NCBI RefSeq assembly: GCF_020539865.1 | Contig: NZ_JAJBQV010000004.1 | Coordinates: 1-64,000 of the forward strand | Reading direction: 5' to 3' | Length of the DNA stretch: 64,000 nt | Source of the DNA: Megasphaera elsdenii | Lineage (GTDB): Bacteria > Bacillota > Negativicutes > Veillonellales > Megasphaeraceae | In this document: piece by piece, positions 10,729 to 19,617 of the stretch | Numbering within the stretch: position 1 is the stretch's first letter | Layout: every line of letters starts with the position of its first letter | Made by a program: the position numbers and the translations under genes | Notes under the pieces: generated by a model | Databases searched by the model: none | What the model was told of the DNA's origin: nothing | The model's input: only the letters and a program-made list of their open reading frames with translations

Positions 10729-10753
10729 AGGGGCGCCCACGTGGGGCGCCCCT
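10729..10753. repeat. GC-rich intergenic palindrome (AGGGGCGCC type), copy 1
   Basis: AGGGGCGCCC.ACGTG.GGGCGCCCCT reads as a near-perfect inverted repeat around CACGTG. Related palindromes lie at 12250, 21346, 35119, 43190 and 52191. Confidence 0.8.
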
Positions 10754-10784
10754 ACCCTACCCGGCTACCTACCAGCATCTCTGT

Positions 10785-12158
10785 TCACGCTGCCCGCAGC
10801 ATGCCCCGTACAATGTGTTTGCGGCAGGACTGGTAGACAAAGGTCAGGACGATGGCCGTGAGGAGCCAGCTGGTGGGATAGGCCATCATGAGGACGATGA
10901 ATTCGTGATGACTGGCAAAGACCGTGTAGAGCCAGGTGATGCGGACGCCGCAGATGCCGACGAGGACGACGATGGCCGGCGGCAGGGAATCGCCGTAGCC
11001 GCGCAGGGAACCGGACATAATGTCGATGATGCCATTCAGGTACATCGTGCCGCCAATCCAGAAAAGTCGCGTCGTCCCTAAGGAAATGACCTGAGGATCG
11101 CTGTTGAAGAGCGAAATGAGATCCGGCGCAAAGAAGAGGACCGGCACTGTGACCACGATGAGGAAGGCCGCTTCGACGGCGAAGGCCACTTTCGTGATGC
11201 GGAAGCAGCGGCGCAGATTGCGGGCGCCGTAGTTCTGGCCGACGAAGGTCGTCGTCGCCTGGCTGAAACCGTTGACGAAGCAGTAGATATTCGCTTCGAT
11301 GATGAAGCCCGCTGCCGAAGCCGCCATGGCTTCCGTGCCGAGGCCGTTCAGGGACGACTGGATGAGGACGTTGGAGACGGCAAAGACCATGCCCTGGATG
11401 CCTGCCGGCAGACCGATGCGGATGATGCGGTGCAGTTCCTCCCGGGAAAAGCGCATGCGGTGCCGTTCCAGGCGAATACGGTCCGTCGTTTTGCAGAGGA
11501 GCACCAGGAGGATGAGGGAATTGACGGCAAAAGAAAGGACTGTCGCCCAGACGACACCGAGGAGACCGAAATCAAAGACCGTGACCGAGAGCAGGTCCAG
11601 GACGATATTCACAATATTGGCGATAATCAAACTGTACAGGGGCGTCTTGCCGTCGCCGCAGCTGCGGAAAATAGCCGCTTCAAAGTTGTAGAGCGACAAA
11701 AAGGGCAGTCCCAGGAGAAAGACGCGCAGATAGCTTTCAGCCATGGCAAAGACATCGGCCGGCACTTCCAGAACCCAGAAGGCCGGATAGACGATGAGTT
11801 CGCCGATAATGGCCAGCAAAACGCCCAAGCCGAAGGACATCAAAATCGCCGTCTGGACTGTCCGTTCCACTTTATCATCGCGGCGGGCGCCGAGATACTG
11901 GGCAATGGTGACGTTAGCCCCTAAGGAAATCCCCATGAGCAGTGTCACCAAGATGCCGATGACAGGCATATTGTTCCCGACAGCAGCCATGGCGCTCTTG
12001 CCGACGAAACGCCCTAGAATGACGACGTCAGCACTATTGAAAAGCTGTTCAAATAAGCCCATGAGACCAATAGGCATCGCAAAAAGGAACAGCTTGTCGG
12101 CAATGGAGCCGTGTAACATATCCATGCCGCGGCGGCTCTTGTTTTGTTTACGTTCCAT
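10785..12158 (-). CDS. MATE family efflux transporter
   Basis: A 457-residue polytopic membrane protein with about twelve predicted helices in two similar halves, typical of Na+ or H+-driven MATE exporters (DinF/NorM-like). Family-type segments include the N-terminal FAMPIGLMGLFEQLFNSADV, VGNNMPVIGILVTLLMGISL and the second-half QATTTFVGQNYGARN. Substrate is not predictable; such pumps export cationic drugs or metabolites. ATG 12158 is supported by GAGG upstream; the frame is open 35 codons further into promoter sequence. Confidence 0.93.
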   Translation of the reverse strand: MERKQNKSRRGMDMLHGSIADKLFLFAMPIGLMGLFEQLFNSADVVILGRFVGKSAMAAVGNNMPVIGILVTLLMGISLGANVTIAQYLGARRDDKVERTVQTAILMSFGLGVLLAIIGELIVYPAFWVLEVPADVFAMAESYLRVFLLGLPFLSLYNFEAAIFRSCGDGKTPLYSLIIANIVNIVLDLLSVTVFDFGLLGVVWATVLSFAVNSLILLVLLCKTTDRIRLERHRMRFSREELHRIIRIGLPAGIQGMVFAVSNVLIQSSLNGLGTEAMAASAAGFIIEANIYCFVNGFSQATTTFVGQNYGARNLRRCFRITKVAFAVEAAFLIVVTVPVLFFAPDLISLFNSDPQVISLGTTRLFWIGGTMYLNGIIDIMSGSLRGYGDSLPPAIVVLVGICGVRITWLYTVFASHHEFIVLMMAYPTSWLLTAIVLTFVYQSCRKHIVRGMLRAA

Positions 12159-12211
12159 AATCTGATTACCTCGTTCTTTTGTAGTATTCTCCTTCTCAGT
12201 ATAGCACACCC

Positions 12212-12247
12212 AAAAAGGCGCTGTCACATAGAGACAGTGCCTTTTTT
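12212..12247 (-). terminator. Terminator between mscS-like gene and MATE gene
   Basis: GGCGCTGTC.ACATAGA.GACAGTGCC with A/T flanks. It is nearly the same hairpin as those at 21439 and 35081. A possible -10 for the MATE gene (TATACT) lies just beyond it. Confidence 0.8.
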
Positions 12248-12249
12248 CT

Positions 12250-12356
12250 GTAGGGGCAACCACAGGGGCGCCCGTTCACGCAAATCCAGTTCACGCAAAT
12301 CCAGTTCACCAGTATCCCTCATATACCTAGCGGGCTCGCCACGTGCGAGCCCCTAC
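12250..12356. repeat. Composite ~100-bp dispersed repeat (GTAGGGGC...GCCCCTAC), copy A
   Basis: Begins GTAGGGGC and ends GCCCCTAC, so the ends are inverted repeats. Inside is a 15-bp unit (GTTCACGCAAATCCA) repeated in tandem. The whole is homologous to 35119-35209, which also follows a terminator. Confidence 0.75.
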
Positions 12357-12389
12357 AAACTGCAAATTCCGTACTACAAACTATATGCC

Positions 12390-13421
12390 TCAGTCATGGC
12401 GGATGAGGAGCTGGATATTTTCTTTCTTATAGGTCGTATAAATCCGTTTGATGAACTGATGTTTGAGGACGGCTTCGTCGACGATGTTGCGGATACGCAA
12501 GATGACTTTGAAAGAAATACCGTATTCTCCCATCTGATCATAGCGGACGAGGGGCTCGAAACCGGTGACGCCGTATTCACTGTGGTCGAGGATGTGTCGA
12601 GCCACGCCGAGGGTGACGTCTTCAACATGCTGCAGGTCGTTGTCGTAGGTAATCGTCAAGGGAATGGCAATGGTACATTCTGCCAAAGGCTGTTCATAGT
12701 TGGTCAGCGTCGCCGTGGCGATGTTCTTATTCGGAACGATGACCATGTTCCCCGTCGCCGTGCGGATTGTCGTATTACGCCAGTTCATGTCGACGACGCG
12801 ACCGGCTTCACCACTGGACAAGCGAATATAATCGCCCATGTGGACCTGTTTGGACACGAGCGTCGTAATGCCGGAAAAGAGGTTGGCCAAGGTATCCTGC
12901 AAGGCCAAGGCCGATGCCAGGCCGCCGGCGCCGAGAGCCGTCAGGAGCGGTGAAATGGAAATACCATAAGAACTGAGGATGAAGAGAATGCCCACCATGT
13001 AGACGCCAAGGTCGACGACGGTCGTCAAGATGGACGTCGTCGCCGCCTTATCACCGCTCTTGGATAACTTGTCTTTTAAGAAAGATGATACCGTATGGGC
13101 GCAGAAGAAAGTCACCGTAATGATGACGACACTGTGATAGTGATAGGACAAGATATTCTGGACGAAGTTAGGCAGATTCAGGATATCCTTGGTCAGCTGA
13201 ATGCCTAGGAGGATGCCCAGCAAGGTCGGCATGAAGCGGAAGATATTGCGCCAGCTGTCGCGAGACACTTTCGTCACACGGCTGAGCACTTCGATAACGA
13301 CCCGGAAGACGCCGTGCAGGATAATGATGCCAATGAGGATGAATAAAAGAAAAGCCAGAAAATGCACGTGCGGCCCGCCATATTCCATTTCATGGGAAAA
13401 AGTATTCACAATCGAATCCAT
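12390..13421 (-). CDS. Small-conductance mechanosensitive channel (MscS family)
   Basis: The 343-residue protein has several N-terminal membrane helices and the pore-lining TM3 region with the glycine/alanine pattern ALGAGGLASALALQDT, followed by the beta domain (VHMGDYIRLSSGEAGRV, NMVIVPNKNIATATLTNY) and alpha/beta C-terminal domain. It acts as a pressure-release valve during osmotic downshift. GGAGG precedes ATG 13421. It is longer than E. coli MscS because of an additional N-terminal helix pair. Confidence 0.93.
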   Translation of the reverse strand: MDSIVNTFSHEMEYGGPHVHFLAFLLFILIGIIILHGVFRVVIEVLSRVTKVSRDSWRNIFRFMPTLLGILLGIQLTKDILNLPNFVQNILSYHYHSVVIITVTFFCAHTVSSFLKDKLSKSGDKAATTSILTTVVDLGVYMVGILFILSSYGISISPLLTALGAGGLASALALQDTLANLFSGITTLVSKQVHMGDYIRLSSGEAGRVVDMNWRNTTIRTATGNMVIVPNKNIATATLTNYEQPLAECTIAIPLTITYDNDLQHVEDVTLGVARHILDHSEYGVTGFEPLVRYDQMGEYGISFKVILRIRNIVDEAVLKHQFIKRIYTTYKKENIQLLIRHD

Positions 13422-13601
13422 AAAAAAGCCTCCTCCGAAGCAAAAAAGCTAACATAATAATGGTTTATTATACTCCGGAGAAGGTAAAACAACAATACAG
13501 CAATCGTTACAATTCCATGTCATTTTGCCATCGACGCCGGTCTTGTCGGCAATGACTGGAAGTCGTATACTAAAGAAAATCCATCCTACAGGAGGATACC
13601 C

Positions 13602-14501
13602 ATGGAAATACGAACACTGCAATACTTCCTGGCCGTCGCCAGGGAACAGAATATAACCGGTGCGGCGAATATGTTGCACATCACACAGCCGACGTTATCC
13701 CGGCAGATGGCTGATTTGGAACAGGAATTAGGTAAAAAGCTCTTCATCCGAACCAACCGCAGCACGCTGCTCACAGAAGATGGCATCCGCCTGCGCCAGC
13801 GGGCCGAGGAAATCGTGTCCCTCGTCCAACAGACAAAATCCGAAATCAGCGACGACCAGCCGGAACTGACTGGCTGTATCCGTATCGGTGCCGGTGAAAC
13901 GCCGATCATTCATTTCCTGACCGATGCCTTTGCCAAACTAAAACGGAAACATCCGGGCATTACGTGTGAGCTCTTTACGGGCAATGCCGATACAGTCGAA
14001 GATAAGCTTTCCCACGGCCTTGTCGATTTTGCGCTCTTCATCGCCCCCTTCAATGCGGAAAAATACGAATCCCTGCTTCTGCCCGAAAGCAACCGGGTCG
14101 GCATCGTCACCTGCCGTGATACCCCCTGGGCCCAGCTGCCGACCATCACGGCTGATACCTTGCGCCACATTCCCCTGCTCATCTCGTCACGGACGGCTAC
14201 GGACACCTTCGACATCCGTCAGTGGTCACAAGGAAGCATAACGGCAGAAAACTTGAAGGTCGTCGGAAAATTCGACCTCATCGCCAATGCCGCCCAGCTC
14301 ATCCGGACAGGCATTACCAGTGCCCTCGGCATCGACGAGCTCTTCCAACTCCAGACACCGGATTTGGTCTTTATCCCCTTGGAGCCAGCCGTCACCGTCT
14401 CATGTCTCGTAGCCTGGAAAAAATACCAGCTCCTGTCACCGACGTGCGAAGCCTTTTTGAAAGGCCTGAAAGAAGAAATCCATTGGCAAGGAAAGGACTG
14501 A
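13602..14501 (+). CDS. LysR-family transcriptional regulator (complete)
   Basis: A 299-residue LysR protein. The N-terminal winged helix-turn-helix is intact: YFLAVAREQNITGAANMLHI, TQPTLSRQMADLEQELG and LFIRTNRSTLLTEDG. The effector-binding domain follows from about residue 90. A good ribosome site (AGGAGG) precedes ATG 13602. Immediately downstream is a second LysR gene lacking the HTH. The convergent flavodoxin/CMD/cupin cluster is a plausible target by position, but no operator is identified. Confidence 0.95.
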   Translation: MEIRTLQYFLAVAREQNITGAANMLHITQPTLSRQMADLEQELGKKLFIRTNRSTLLTEDGIRLRQRAEEIVSLVQQTKSEISDDQPELTGCIRIGAGETPIIHFLTDAFAKLKRKHPGITCELFTGNADTVEDKLSHGLVDFALFIAPFNAEKYESLLLPESNRVGIVTCRDTPWAQLPTITADTLRHIPLLISSRTATDTFDIRQWSQGSITAENLKVVGKFDLIANAAQLIRTGITSALGIDELFQLQTPDLVFIPLEPAVTVSCLVAWKKYQLLSPTCEAFLKGLKEEIHWQGKD

Positions 14502-14506
14502 TTCTG

Positions 14507-15265
14507 ATGTTAGATTTACGGGTACTCCATTATTTCCTGACCGAAGACGGCTTGTTCCTGAAGAAGCGGGCTGAAGAAATCCTCTCCCTGGCCAGTCATA
14601 CCGAAGAGGAACTGCGAAGTGACAATACGGAACTGAACGGAAACATCCGCATCGGCTCGGCCGAATCGGACAGCGTCCGCTTCCTCATGCACGCCGCCCA
14701 CAAGTTGCAGCTCACGTATCCCCACCTGCATTTTCATATCACCAGCGGCGACGGCCCGGCCATGATGGAATTCCTCGACAAGGGCCTCATCGACATGGCC
14801 GTCATCTACAGTCATGCCGATACGGAGAAATACGAAGTCCTTCCCTGCCCAACCGTCGACCATTGGGGCCTCCTCCTGCGCCGGGATAATCCCCTTTCAC
14901 AAAAAGAAAAAATCACCCCGCAGGACCTGTGGGATGAAAAACTCATCGTATCCAATCAGGTCCTGCATGGTGATAACCATGCAGACAAATTACAAGGCTG
15001 GCTGAAGAAACCTTTGGCCGACCTGCACATCAGTGCCACGTACAGCCTGGCCTATAATGCGTCCCTTATGGTCAGCGAAGGGCTGGGTTCCTGCATCATG
15101 CTGGAAAAAATCATCCATATCCCGCAGGATGACCCGGACCTCTGCTTCCGGCTGCTCAATCCGCCGCTGGAAGACAGGTTGTTCATCGTCTGGAAACGCT
15201 TCCAATTGTTCTCGAAAGGAACGCAGGCCTTCATCAACCTTTTAAAACAGGAAATCCCAAAGTAA
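14507..15265 (+). CDS. LysR-family protein lacking its DNA-binding domain
   Basis: The 252-residue product begins MLDLRVLHYFL and then jumps directly to TEDGLFLKKRAEEIL. Compared with the adjacent LysR, residues 11-57 (the recognition helix and most of the wing) are missing in frame, equal to 141 bases. The effector-binding domain appears complete (NGNIRIGSAESDS through the C-terminal FINLLKQEIPK). It starts five bases after the upstream stop with GGAAAGG as ribosome site, so both genes are probably co-translated. The open frame extends upstream to 14222 but that part is a shadow of the first LysR. It could be a decaying duplicate or a regulator that acts by hetero-oligomerising with its neighbour. 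Confidence 0.85.
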   Translation: MLDLRVLHYFLTEDGLFLKKRAEEILSLASHTEEELRSDNTELNGNIRIGSAESDSVRFLMHAAHKLQLTYPHLHFHITSGDGPAMMEFLDKGLIDMAVIYSHADTEKYEVLPCPTVDHWGLLLRRDNPLSQKEKITPQDLWDEKLIVSNQVLHGDNHADKLQGWLKKPLADLHISATYSLAYNASLMVSEGLGSCIMLEKIIHIPQDDPDLCFRLLNPPLEDRLFIVWKRFQLFSKGTQAFINLLKQEIPK

Positions 15266-15309
15266 TCGCTATCTGATTCGGTCCCAGGCCGGTCAGGTAC
15301 GTTACACAA

Positions 15310-15936
15310 TTACCGTTTCAGGCTCTGGACCCACTGCTGGACGTCGCTTTCCGACGCATTGGACGGAAAGCGTTTGCCTTCCAGCCAGTTGCCGGTGCCA
15401 GCCATCTGCTGTAACTCTTTGCCGCTGTTGCCCAGGCCCGAGCTGGCCGACGTGGCAAAGGGGATGACCGTCTTGCCGCTGAAATCATTGTGTTTGATGA
15501 AGTTATCTACCGGCCAGGCCGCTTCTCCCCACCAGATAGGATAGCCGATGAAGACCGTATCATAGCCTTCCCAGTTGTCGGCCTTATCCTTGACCAGGGG
15601 GACGTCGCGCAAGCTGACGTCGTCGCGTTCGCGCGTCGTCCGGCTGTTTTTATTATTGTAATCCATGTCGGCCTCGGTATATTCCTGGACCGGCTTCAAT
15701 TCCATGACATCACCGTCGGTCGCTTTGGCAATGTAGTTGGCTACATTCTTGGTATGGCCGCCGGCCGAAAAGTAAACGACTAAGGTCTTGCCATTGCCTT
15801 TGGCCGGAGCCTGGACCGCCGTATCGGTCTTTTTAGAGGCACTGGACGAGGCATCAGCACCGTTCGTATTGCCACAGGCAGCCAGGCCCAGGACCATGAG
15901 ACTGCTCAGGGCAAGCATTAAAATTTTCTTCATCAT
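15310..15936 (-). CDS. Flavodoxin-like lipoprotein
   Basis: A 208-residue exported flavodoxin. The N-terminus is a lipoprotein signal with lipobox LAACGN (Cys about residue 21), a Ser/Ala/Lys linker, then a flavodoxin fold beginning TLVVYFSAGGHTKNVA (FMN phosphate loop), ending with FIGYPIWWGEAAWPVDNF and VIPFATSASSGLGNSG. Such extracytoplasmic flavodoxins pair with cupin and carboxymuconolactone-decarboxylase-like genes, which lie upstream here. AGGAGG precedes the ATG. Confidence 0.9.
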   Translation of the reverse strand: MMKKILMLALSSLMVLGLAACGNTNGADASSSASKKTDTAVQAPAKGNGKTLVVYFSAGGHTKNVANYIAKATDGDVMELKPVQEYTEADMDYNNKNSRTTRERDDVSLRDVPLVKDKADNWEGYDTVFIGYPIWWGEAAWPVDNFIKHNDFSGKTVIPFATSASSGLGNSGKELQQMAGTGNWLEGKRFPSNASESDVQQWVQSLKR

Positions 15937-15973
15937 CTGCTTTTTACCTCCTGATTATTTCAAATAGAGACAT

Positions 15974-16417
15974 TTACTCCCTATACACTTCCTTGGCATA
16001 GCCGAAGGCCGCCCAGGCCTTGGGCCAGCCGCTGTAAAAGGCGAGCTGCGTAATGATTTCGGCCATTTCGTCTTTGGTGACGCCATTTTTCTTGGCCGTT
16101 TCCATATGATATTTCAGGGAACTGTCAGTAATGCCCTAGGCGATGAGGGCCGAGACAGTGACGATGCTCCGTTCTTTGAGGGGCAAGACATCATTCTTGC
16201 TCCACACTTCGCCAAAGAGGATATCATCGTTATAACGGGCAAAATCAGGGGCGAAATTTCCCAGCTGCTGCCGCCCTGCAGTCTGCACGATCTTGACGGC
16301 TCTTTTCGGCTGATTATCTGTAGTATTCATGGCATATGCATCTCCTGTTCTCCAAAACCCAATTCCGGTTAGGGCAATGAGCCCGGCTGCTAAGAACAGC
16401 TTACGGAAGGGCTTCAT
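15974..16417 (-). pseudogene. Carboxymuconolactone decarboxylase family protein with an in-frame amber stop
   Basis: Translation from ATG 16417 gives a 93-residue product ending VSALIA, with TAG at 16136-16138. Reading through in the same frame gives GITDSSLKYHMETAKKNGVT and then EMAEIITQLAFYSGWPKA, ending at TAA 15974. This is the usual C-terminal half of the CMD/AhpD-like family, and the family normally has Gln at the amber position (one C-to-T change, CAG to TAG). The gene has an N-terminal signal segment (LFLAAGLIALTGIGFW). Its start overlaps the cupin gene by 17 bases. As sequenced the protein loses its second half. Confidence 0.88.
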
Positions 16418-16820
16418 AATTGGCCTCCGCTACGGCTTCACACCATTCCGTACTCGTATCGACCCCGTCGACTTCGATGGCCAGATGCTGGAAGGCACTG
16501 TCCTTGGCGGCACCGTGCCAATGCTTGACGTTGGCCGGGATGTGGACGACGTCGCCGGCATGGAGCGCCTGAGCCGGTTTCCCCCATTCCTGATACCAGC
16601 CGCGGCCGACCGTGACTAACAGCATCTGGCCGCCGCCTTGACTGGCATGGTGGATGTGCCAATGATTGCGGCAGGCCGGTTCAAAAGTGACATTGCCGAC
16701 GATGACCTGTTTCAGGGATATCATGTTCAAATAACTAGTCCCATCAAAATACTGGGTATAATCGACATTTTCTCTACCCATGGCAAAAGGGCTGATTTGT
16801 TTGATTTCTTCTAAGGTCAT
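16401..16820 (-). CDS. Cupin domain protein
   Basis: A 139-residue single-domain cupin. The metal-binding motif 1 is seen as CRNHWHIHHASQGGG (histidines and a later Gln/Glu position) and motif 2 as VVHIPANVKHWHG. Similar proteins next to carboxymuconolactone-decarboxylase-like genes and flavodoxins occur widely in Firmicutes, often under a LysR regulator. Its substrate is unknown. First gene of the three-gene cluster. Confidence 0.9.
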   Translation of the reverse strand: MTLEEIKQISPFAMGRENVDYTQYFDGTSYLNMISLKQVIVGNVTFEPACRNHWHIHHASQGGGQMLLVTVGRGWYQEWGKPAQALHAGDVVHIPANVKHWHGAAKDSAFQHLAIEVDGVDTSTEWCEAVAEANYEALP

Positions 16821-16989
16821 TTTCCTTCGTCTCCTCTTTTTTGTAATACCTATAGTATTATCTTAGCAGACAGCCCTAGGAATGTGAAACGCTTATATTT
16901 TATCTCTAGACATACGTTTTACACATGGCAGCAGCCATAGTAGGGACCATTCCAAAGGGCGCCCGTTTTTTTACGAACAACGAGCCACG

Positions 16990-17025
16990 AAAAAAGAGCT
17001 ACCGCCTAAGCGATAGCTCTTTTTT
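16990..17025. terminator. Terminator after rpmF
   Basis: AAAAAGAGCTA.CCGCCTAAGCG.ATAGCTCTTTTT, symmetric for both strands, 12 bases past the rpmF stop. Confidence 0.8.
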
Positions 17026-17036
17026 ATATACAACTC

Positions 17037-17222
17037 TTATTCAGCTGTTGTGTTGTTGACAACCTGTTTGCCTTTATAGTAGCCGCAAGTCGGGCATACA
17101 TGATGAGGCATCATTGCTTCGTGGCACTGCGGGCATTCTACATAACCCGGTGCGGTCAATTTCCAGTTTGCGCGACGCATCTTCTGACGAGTCTGGGATA
17201 ATCTGTTCTTCGGTACTGCCAT
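17037..17222 (-). CDS. rpmF: Large ribosomal subunit protein bL32
   Basis: 61 residues starting AVPKNRLSQTRQKMRRANWK. The zinc-ribbon type with CPQCHEAMMPHHVCPTCGYY (four cysteines) is intact. AGGAGGT precedes ATG 17222. It follows the YceD gene by 36 bases, the conserved YceD-rpmF pair. Confidence 0.97.
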   Translation of the reverse strand: MAVPKNRLSQTRQKMRRANWKLTAPGYVECPQCHEAMMPHHVCPTCGYYKGKQVVNNTTAE

Positions 17223-17258
17223 GTTCTGCACCTCCTTAAATCACATGGTACGTTATTT

Positions 17259-17765
17259 CTAGCGCTCTTCTTTGGATCGTAAGAATTGAGCCAAGACTTC
17301 CAATCTCGGATCAATCTTGTCGGTAGGACAACTACAGGGTCCGTCGTTCAGGTTTGCACCGCACTGCGGACAAAGCCCTTTGCAGTCTGGCCGGCACAAA
17401 ACCCTCATGGGCTCGCTGAGGATCAACGTTTCTCTAATTGTCTCCGTCAAATCGATGTATTCCCCATTATAAGGCAATACGTCCTCGGGAAGCTCTGCTT
17501 CCGTACCATAGACTTCAGACAGTGTTTCATTCCGATCCACCGATACCGGTGACAGGCAGCGGCTGCAGGTGTACATGCCGGTGGTCTTTATGGTTCCCTG
17601 TACTACCATGTGGTTGCCATCGAACCAATAAGCCCCGTCCACAACTACTGTGGCATCCTTCCAAGGAAGGTCATCCACTTCACCTAGCTCGGCAGCCGGA
17701 CATTCAAAAGAAAAGGGGAAAGACTTCCCAACTTCTTTTAGTGCTTCTTCGACTTGTAGTTTCAT
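17259..17765 (-). CDS. YceD/DUF177 family protein
   Basis: A 168-residue protein of the YceD family, implicated in 23S rRNA accumulation in plants and bacteria. Cysteine motifs typical of the family are present: CSRCLSPV in the middle and CRPDCKGLCPQCGANL near the C-terminus. It is co-transcribed with rpmF from a consensus promoter directly upstream. Confidence 0.92.
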   Translation of the reverse strand: MKLQVEEALKEVGKSFPFSFECPAAELGEVDDLPWKDATVVVDGAYWFDGNHMVVQGTIKTTGMYTCSRCLSPVSVDRNETLSEVYGTEAELPEDVLPYNGEYIDLTETIRETLILSEPMRVLCRPDCKGLCPQCGANLNDGPCSCPTDKIDPRLEVLAQFLRSKEER

Positions 17766-17785
17766 ATTTCTACCTCGACTATACT

Positions 17786-17814
17786 ATTATATCTATCTGA
17801 TTAGGCTTTGTCAA
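17786..17814 (-). promoter_or_regulatory. Promoter of yceD-rpmF
   Basis: TTGACA, 17-bp spacer, TATAAT on the minus strand, a perfect sigma-A consensus, ending about 20 bases before the YceD start. Confidence 0.85.
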
Positions 17815-19467
17815 TCATTTTTTACGGTCCGCTCCGATGAATTCACGCAACAGCGAATTAGGCGGTACGACTGACGAATCGATGCTCTTGAAAGGCTTGA
17901 GGAATCGCAAGAGCCGACGGGCTTCGGCGTAATGAACACTGTCCTTGTCGATGGATTCCAAGAGCGGTTCGGCATAGGGCTTGAGGACGGCCAGTTCATA
18001 GGGCAGAGCCGTGTTGAAAATCGTATCGGCATCTTCCTGATAAGGATAGATGTTCTTTTCTTCGCCGCGGCGGACGTCAGCCCAGATATCCATGGTCGCC
18101 ATGGGCCCGCGGTCGCGGAACTGCTGGTCCCGAACCATGCGGCGGATGATGCGCGTATCCGACGTAGAAATACGGTTGTGGTCGTTAATGCGTATCTGCG
18201 TCAAGACGCCCAGAGAAATCTTGACCTTTTCATAGCGCGGCAGCATATAAGTCAGGGAATCATTCAAGGCGTGAAGGCCTTCGACGACAATGGGCTGACC
18301 TTTTTCCAGAACCGTCGGCTTTTCATCAAAATAACGGTGACCTGTGACGAAATCGAAGCGGGCCAAGTGGACTTCCTGGCCCTGGTTGAGGTCGTCAATC
18401 TGCTGATTGAAAAGGGGCACGTCGATAGCCCGCAAGGATTCAAAGTCATAACTGCCATCGGGATTCTTCGGCGTATCTTCGCGATTATAGAAATAATCGT
18501 CTAGGGAAATGCCAATGGGCCGCAGGCCGTTGACGCGAAGCTGCGTTGTCAGGCGCTTGCAGAACGTCGTCTTACCTGCCGACGACGGCCCGGCAATAAG
18601 GACGACTTTGATTTTCGGGCGGCGGCTGACGATGTAATCGGCAAGCTGGCCCAGTTTCTTTTCCTGCAGGGCCTCGGCCATATCGACCATATCCTGGATA
18701 TTGCCTTCTTCGATATAGTGATTCAAATCGTAGACGTATTCACAGCGGACGATGCGTCCCCATTCTTCGGCATCCAAAAAGAGACGGGCCATCTTGGGAA
18801 TCTCTTTATATTCCGGAAGCTCGTTCGGATTATCTACTGTTGGCGTTTCTAAGATGACACCAGGCGCATAAGAGCGCAGGTTGAAACAGGTCACATAGCC
18901 CATACTAGGCAGGAGCGGTCCCATGTAGTAATCGAACGTCTGGCCACACTGATAGGCCATGATATGGGTGACGTCGACGTGGCGCAGGAGTTCTGCTTCC
19001 CGCATCATATGACGGTTGCGGCACATTTCCATAGCCGTTTCGGCGCTGGCGATGACCTGGGAAATGGGTTCATCCTGTTCGACGATTTCGTGCATGCGCT
19101 TCTTGATGATGTCCACATCGTGGACGGTGACAGTGTGGCCGATTTCCAATTCGCAGTACAAGGCCTTGCGCAAGGCGTGTTTGACCAGGACTTTGCCGTC
19201 GGGATAGAGATCACTCACGGCGCGGACCAAGAGGAAAATGGCCGTACGGATAATGCACTGGTTGCCTTCCATCGTATTGATAGGCAGCCAGTCGACATCG
19301 CCGCTCTGATCGACCTTGGTCTGGAGACCGACACATTCATTATTATACAAGGCGGCTGCAATCGGCATATCGCCGTGCTGGCAATACTGTTCGCAGACCT
19401 GCTGCAGCGTCACTCCTTCCTTGACTTCATAGGAATTTCCTGATTTCACATCGTGTAAAGTAACCAC
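17815..19467 (-). CDS. Nucleoside kinase with N-terminal TGS domain (uridine kinase-like)
   Basis: A ~550-residue three-part protein. Residues 1-60 form a ubiquitin-like TGS domain (VTLHDVKSGNSYEVKEGVT); the middle part resembles the threonyl-tRNA synthetase second-additional domain (HVDVTHIMAYQCG-type region); residues from about 285 form a P-loop kinase with VVLIAGPSSAGKTTFCKRL and ISLDDYFYNREDTP, as in uridine kinases. The architecture is common in Firmicutes; substrate is probably a nucleoside. The ribosome site AAGGAG suits GTG 19467 (10-base spacing) better than GTG 19476 (1 base), so three residues at the N-terminus are uncertain. Confidence 0.88.
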   Translation of the reverse strand: MVTLHDVKSGNSYEVKEGVTLQQVCEQYCQHGDMPIAAALYNNECVGLQTKVDQSGDVDWLPINTMEGNQCIIRTAIFLLVRAVSDLYPDGKVLVKHALRKALYCELEIGHTVTVHDVDIIKKRMHEIVEQDEPISQVIASAETAMEMCRNRHMMREAELLRHVDVTHIMAYQCGQTFDYYMGPLLPSMGYVTCFNLRSYAPGVILETPTVDNPNELPEYKEIPKMARLFLDAEEWGRIVRCEYVYDLNHYIEEGNIQDMVDMAEALQEKKLGQLADYIVSRRPKIKVVLIAGPSSAGKTTFCKRLTTQLRVNGLRPIGISLDDYFYNREDTPKNPDGSYDFESLRAIDVPLFNQQIDDLNQGQEVHLARFDFVTGHRYFDEKPTVLEKGQPIVVEGLHALNDSLTYMLPRYEKVKISLGVLTQIRINDHNRISTSDTRIIRRMVRDQQFRDRGPMATMDIWADVRRGEEKNIYPYQEDADTIFNTALPYELAVLKPYAEPLLESIDKDSVHYAEARRLLRFLKPFKSIDSSVVPPNSLLREFIGADRKK

Positions 19468-19617
19468 AGGAATCACGCTCCTTTTCTTTCAGTAATGACA
19501 TATTTATTATAACATATTTTCGCAACCTGCGGCAGATGAGCGGAAAAGGTGAACGCCTAACGCAGACTGTGGTATAATGAAAAAAATAAGATTTTGCGCA
19601 TTAAGGAAGGATAATCT

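Noticed and set aside
14222..14506. N-terminal extension of the second LysR frame
   Set aside because: It is an alternate frame of the first LysR; the sequence is Arg/Pro-rich without HTH features.
16136..16138. TAG as a pyrrolysine codon
   Set aside because: Family members have Gln there and no pyrrolysine genes are visible; a nonsense mutation is simpler.
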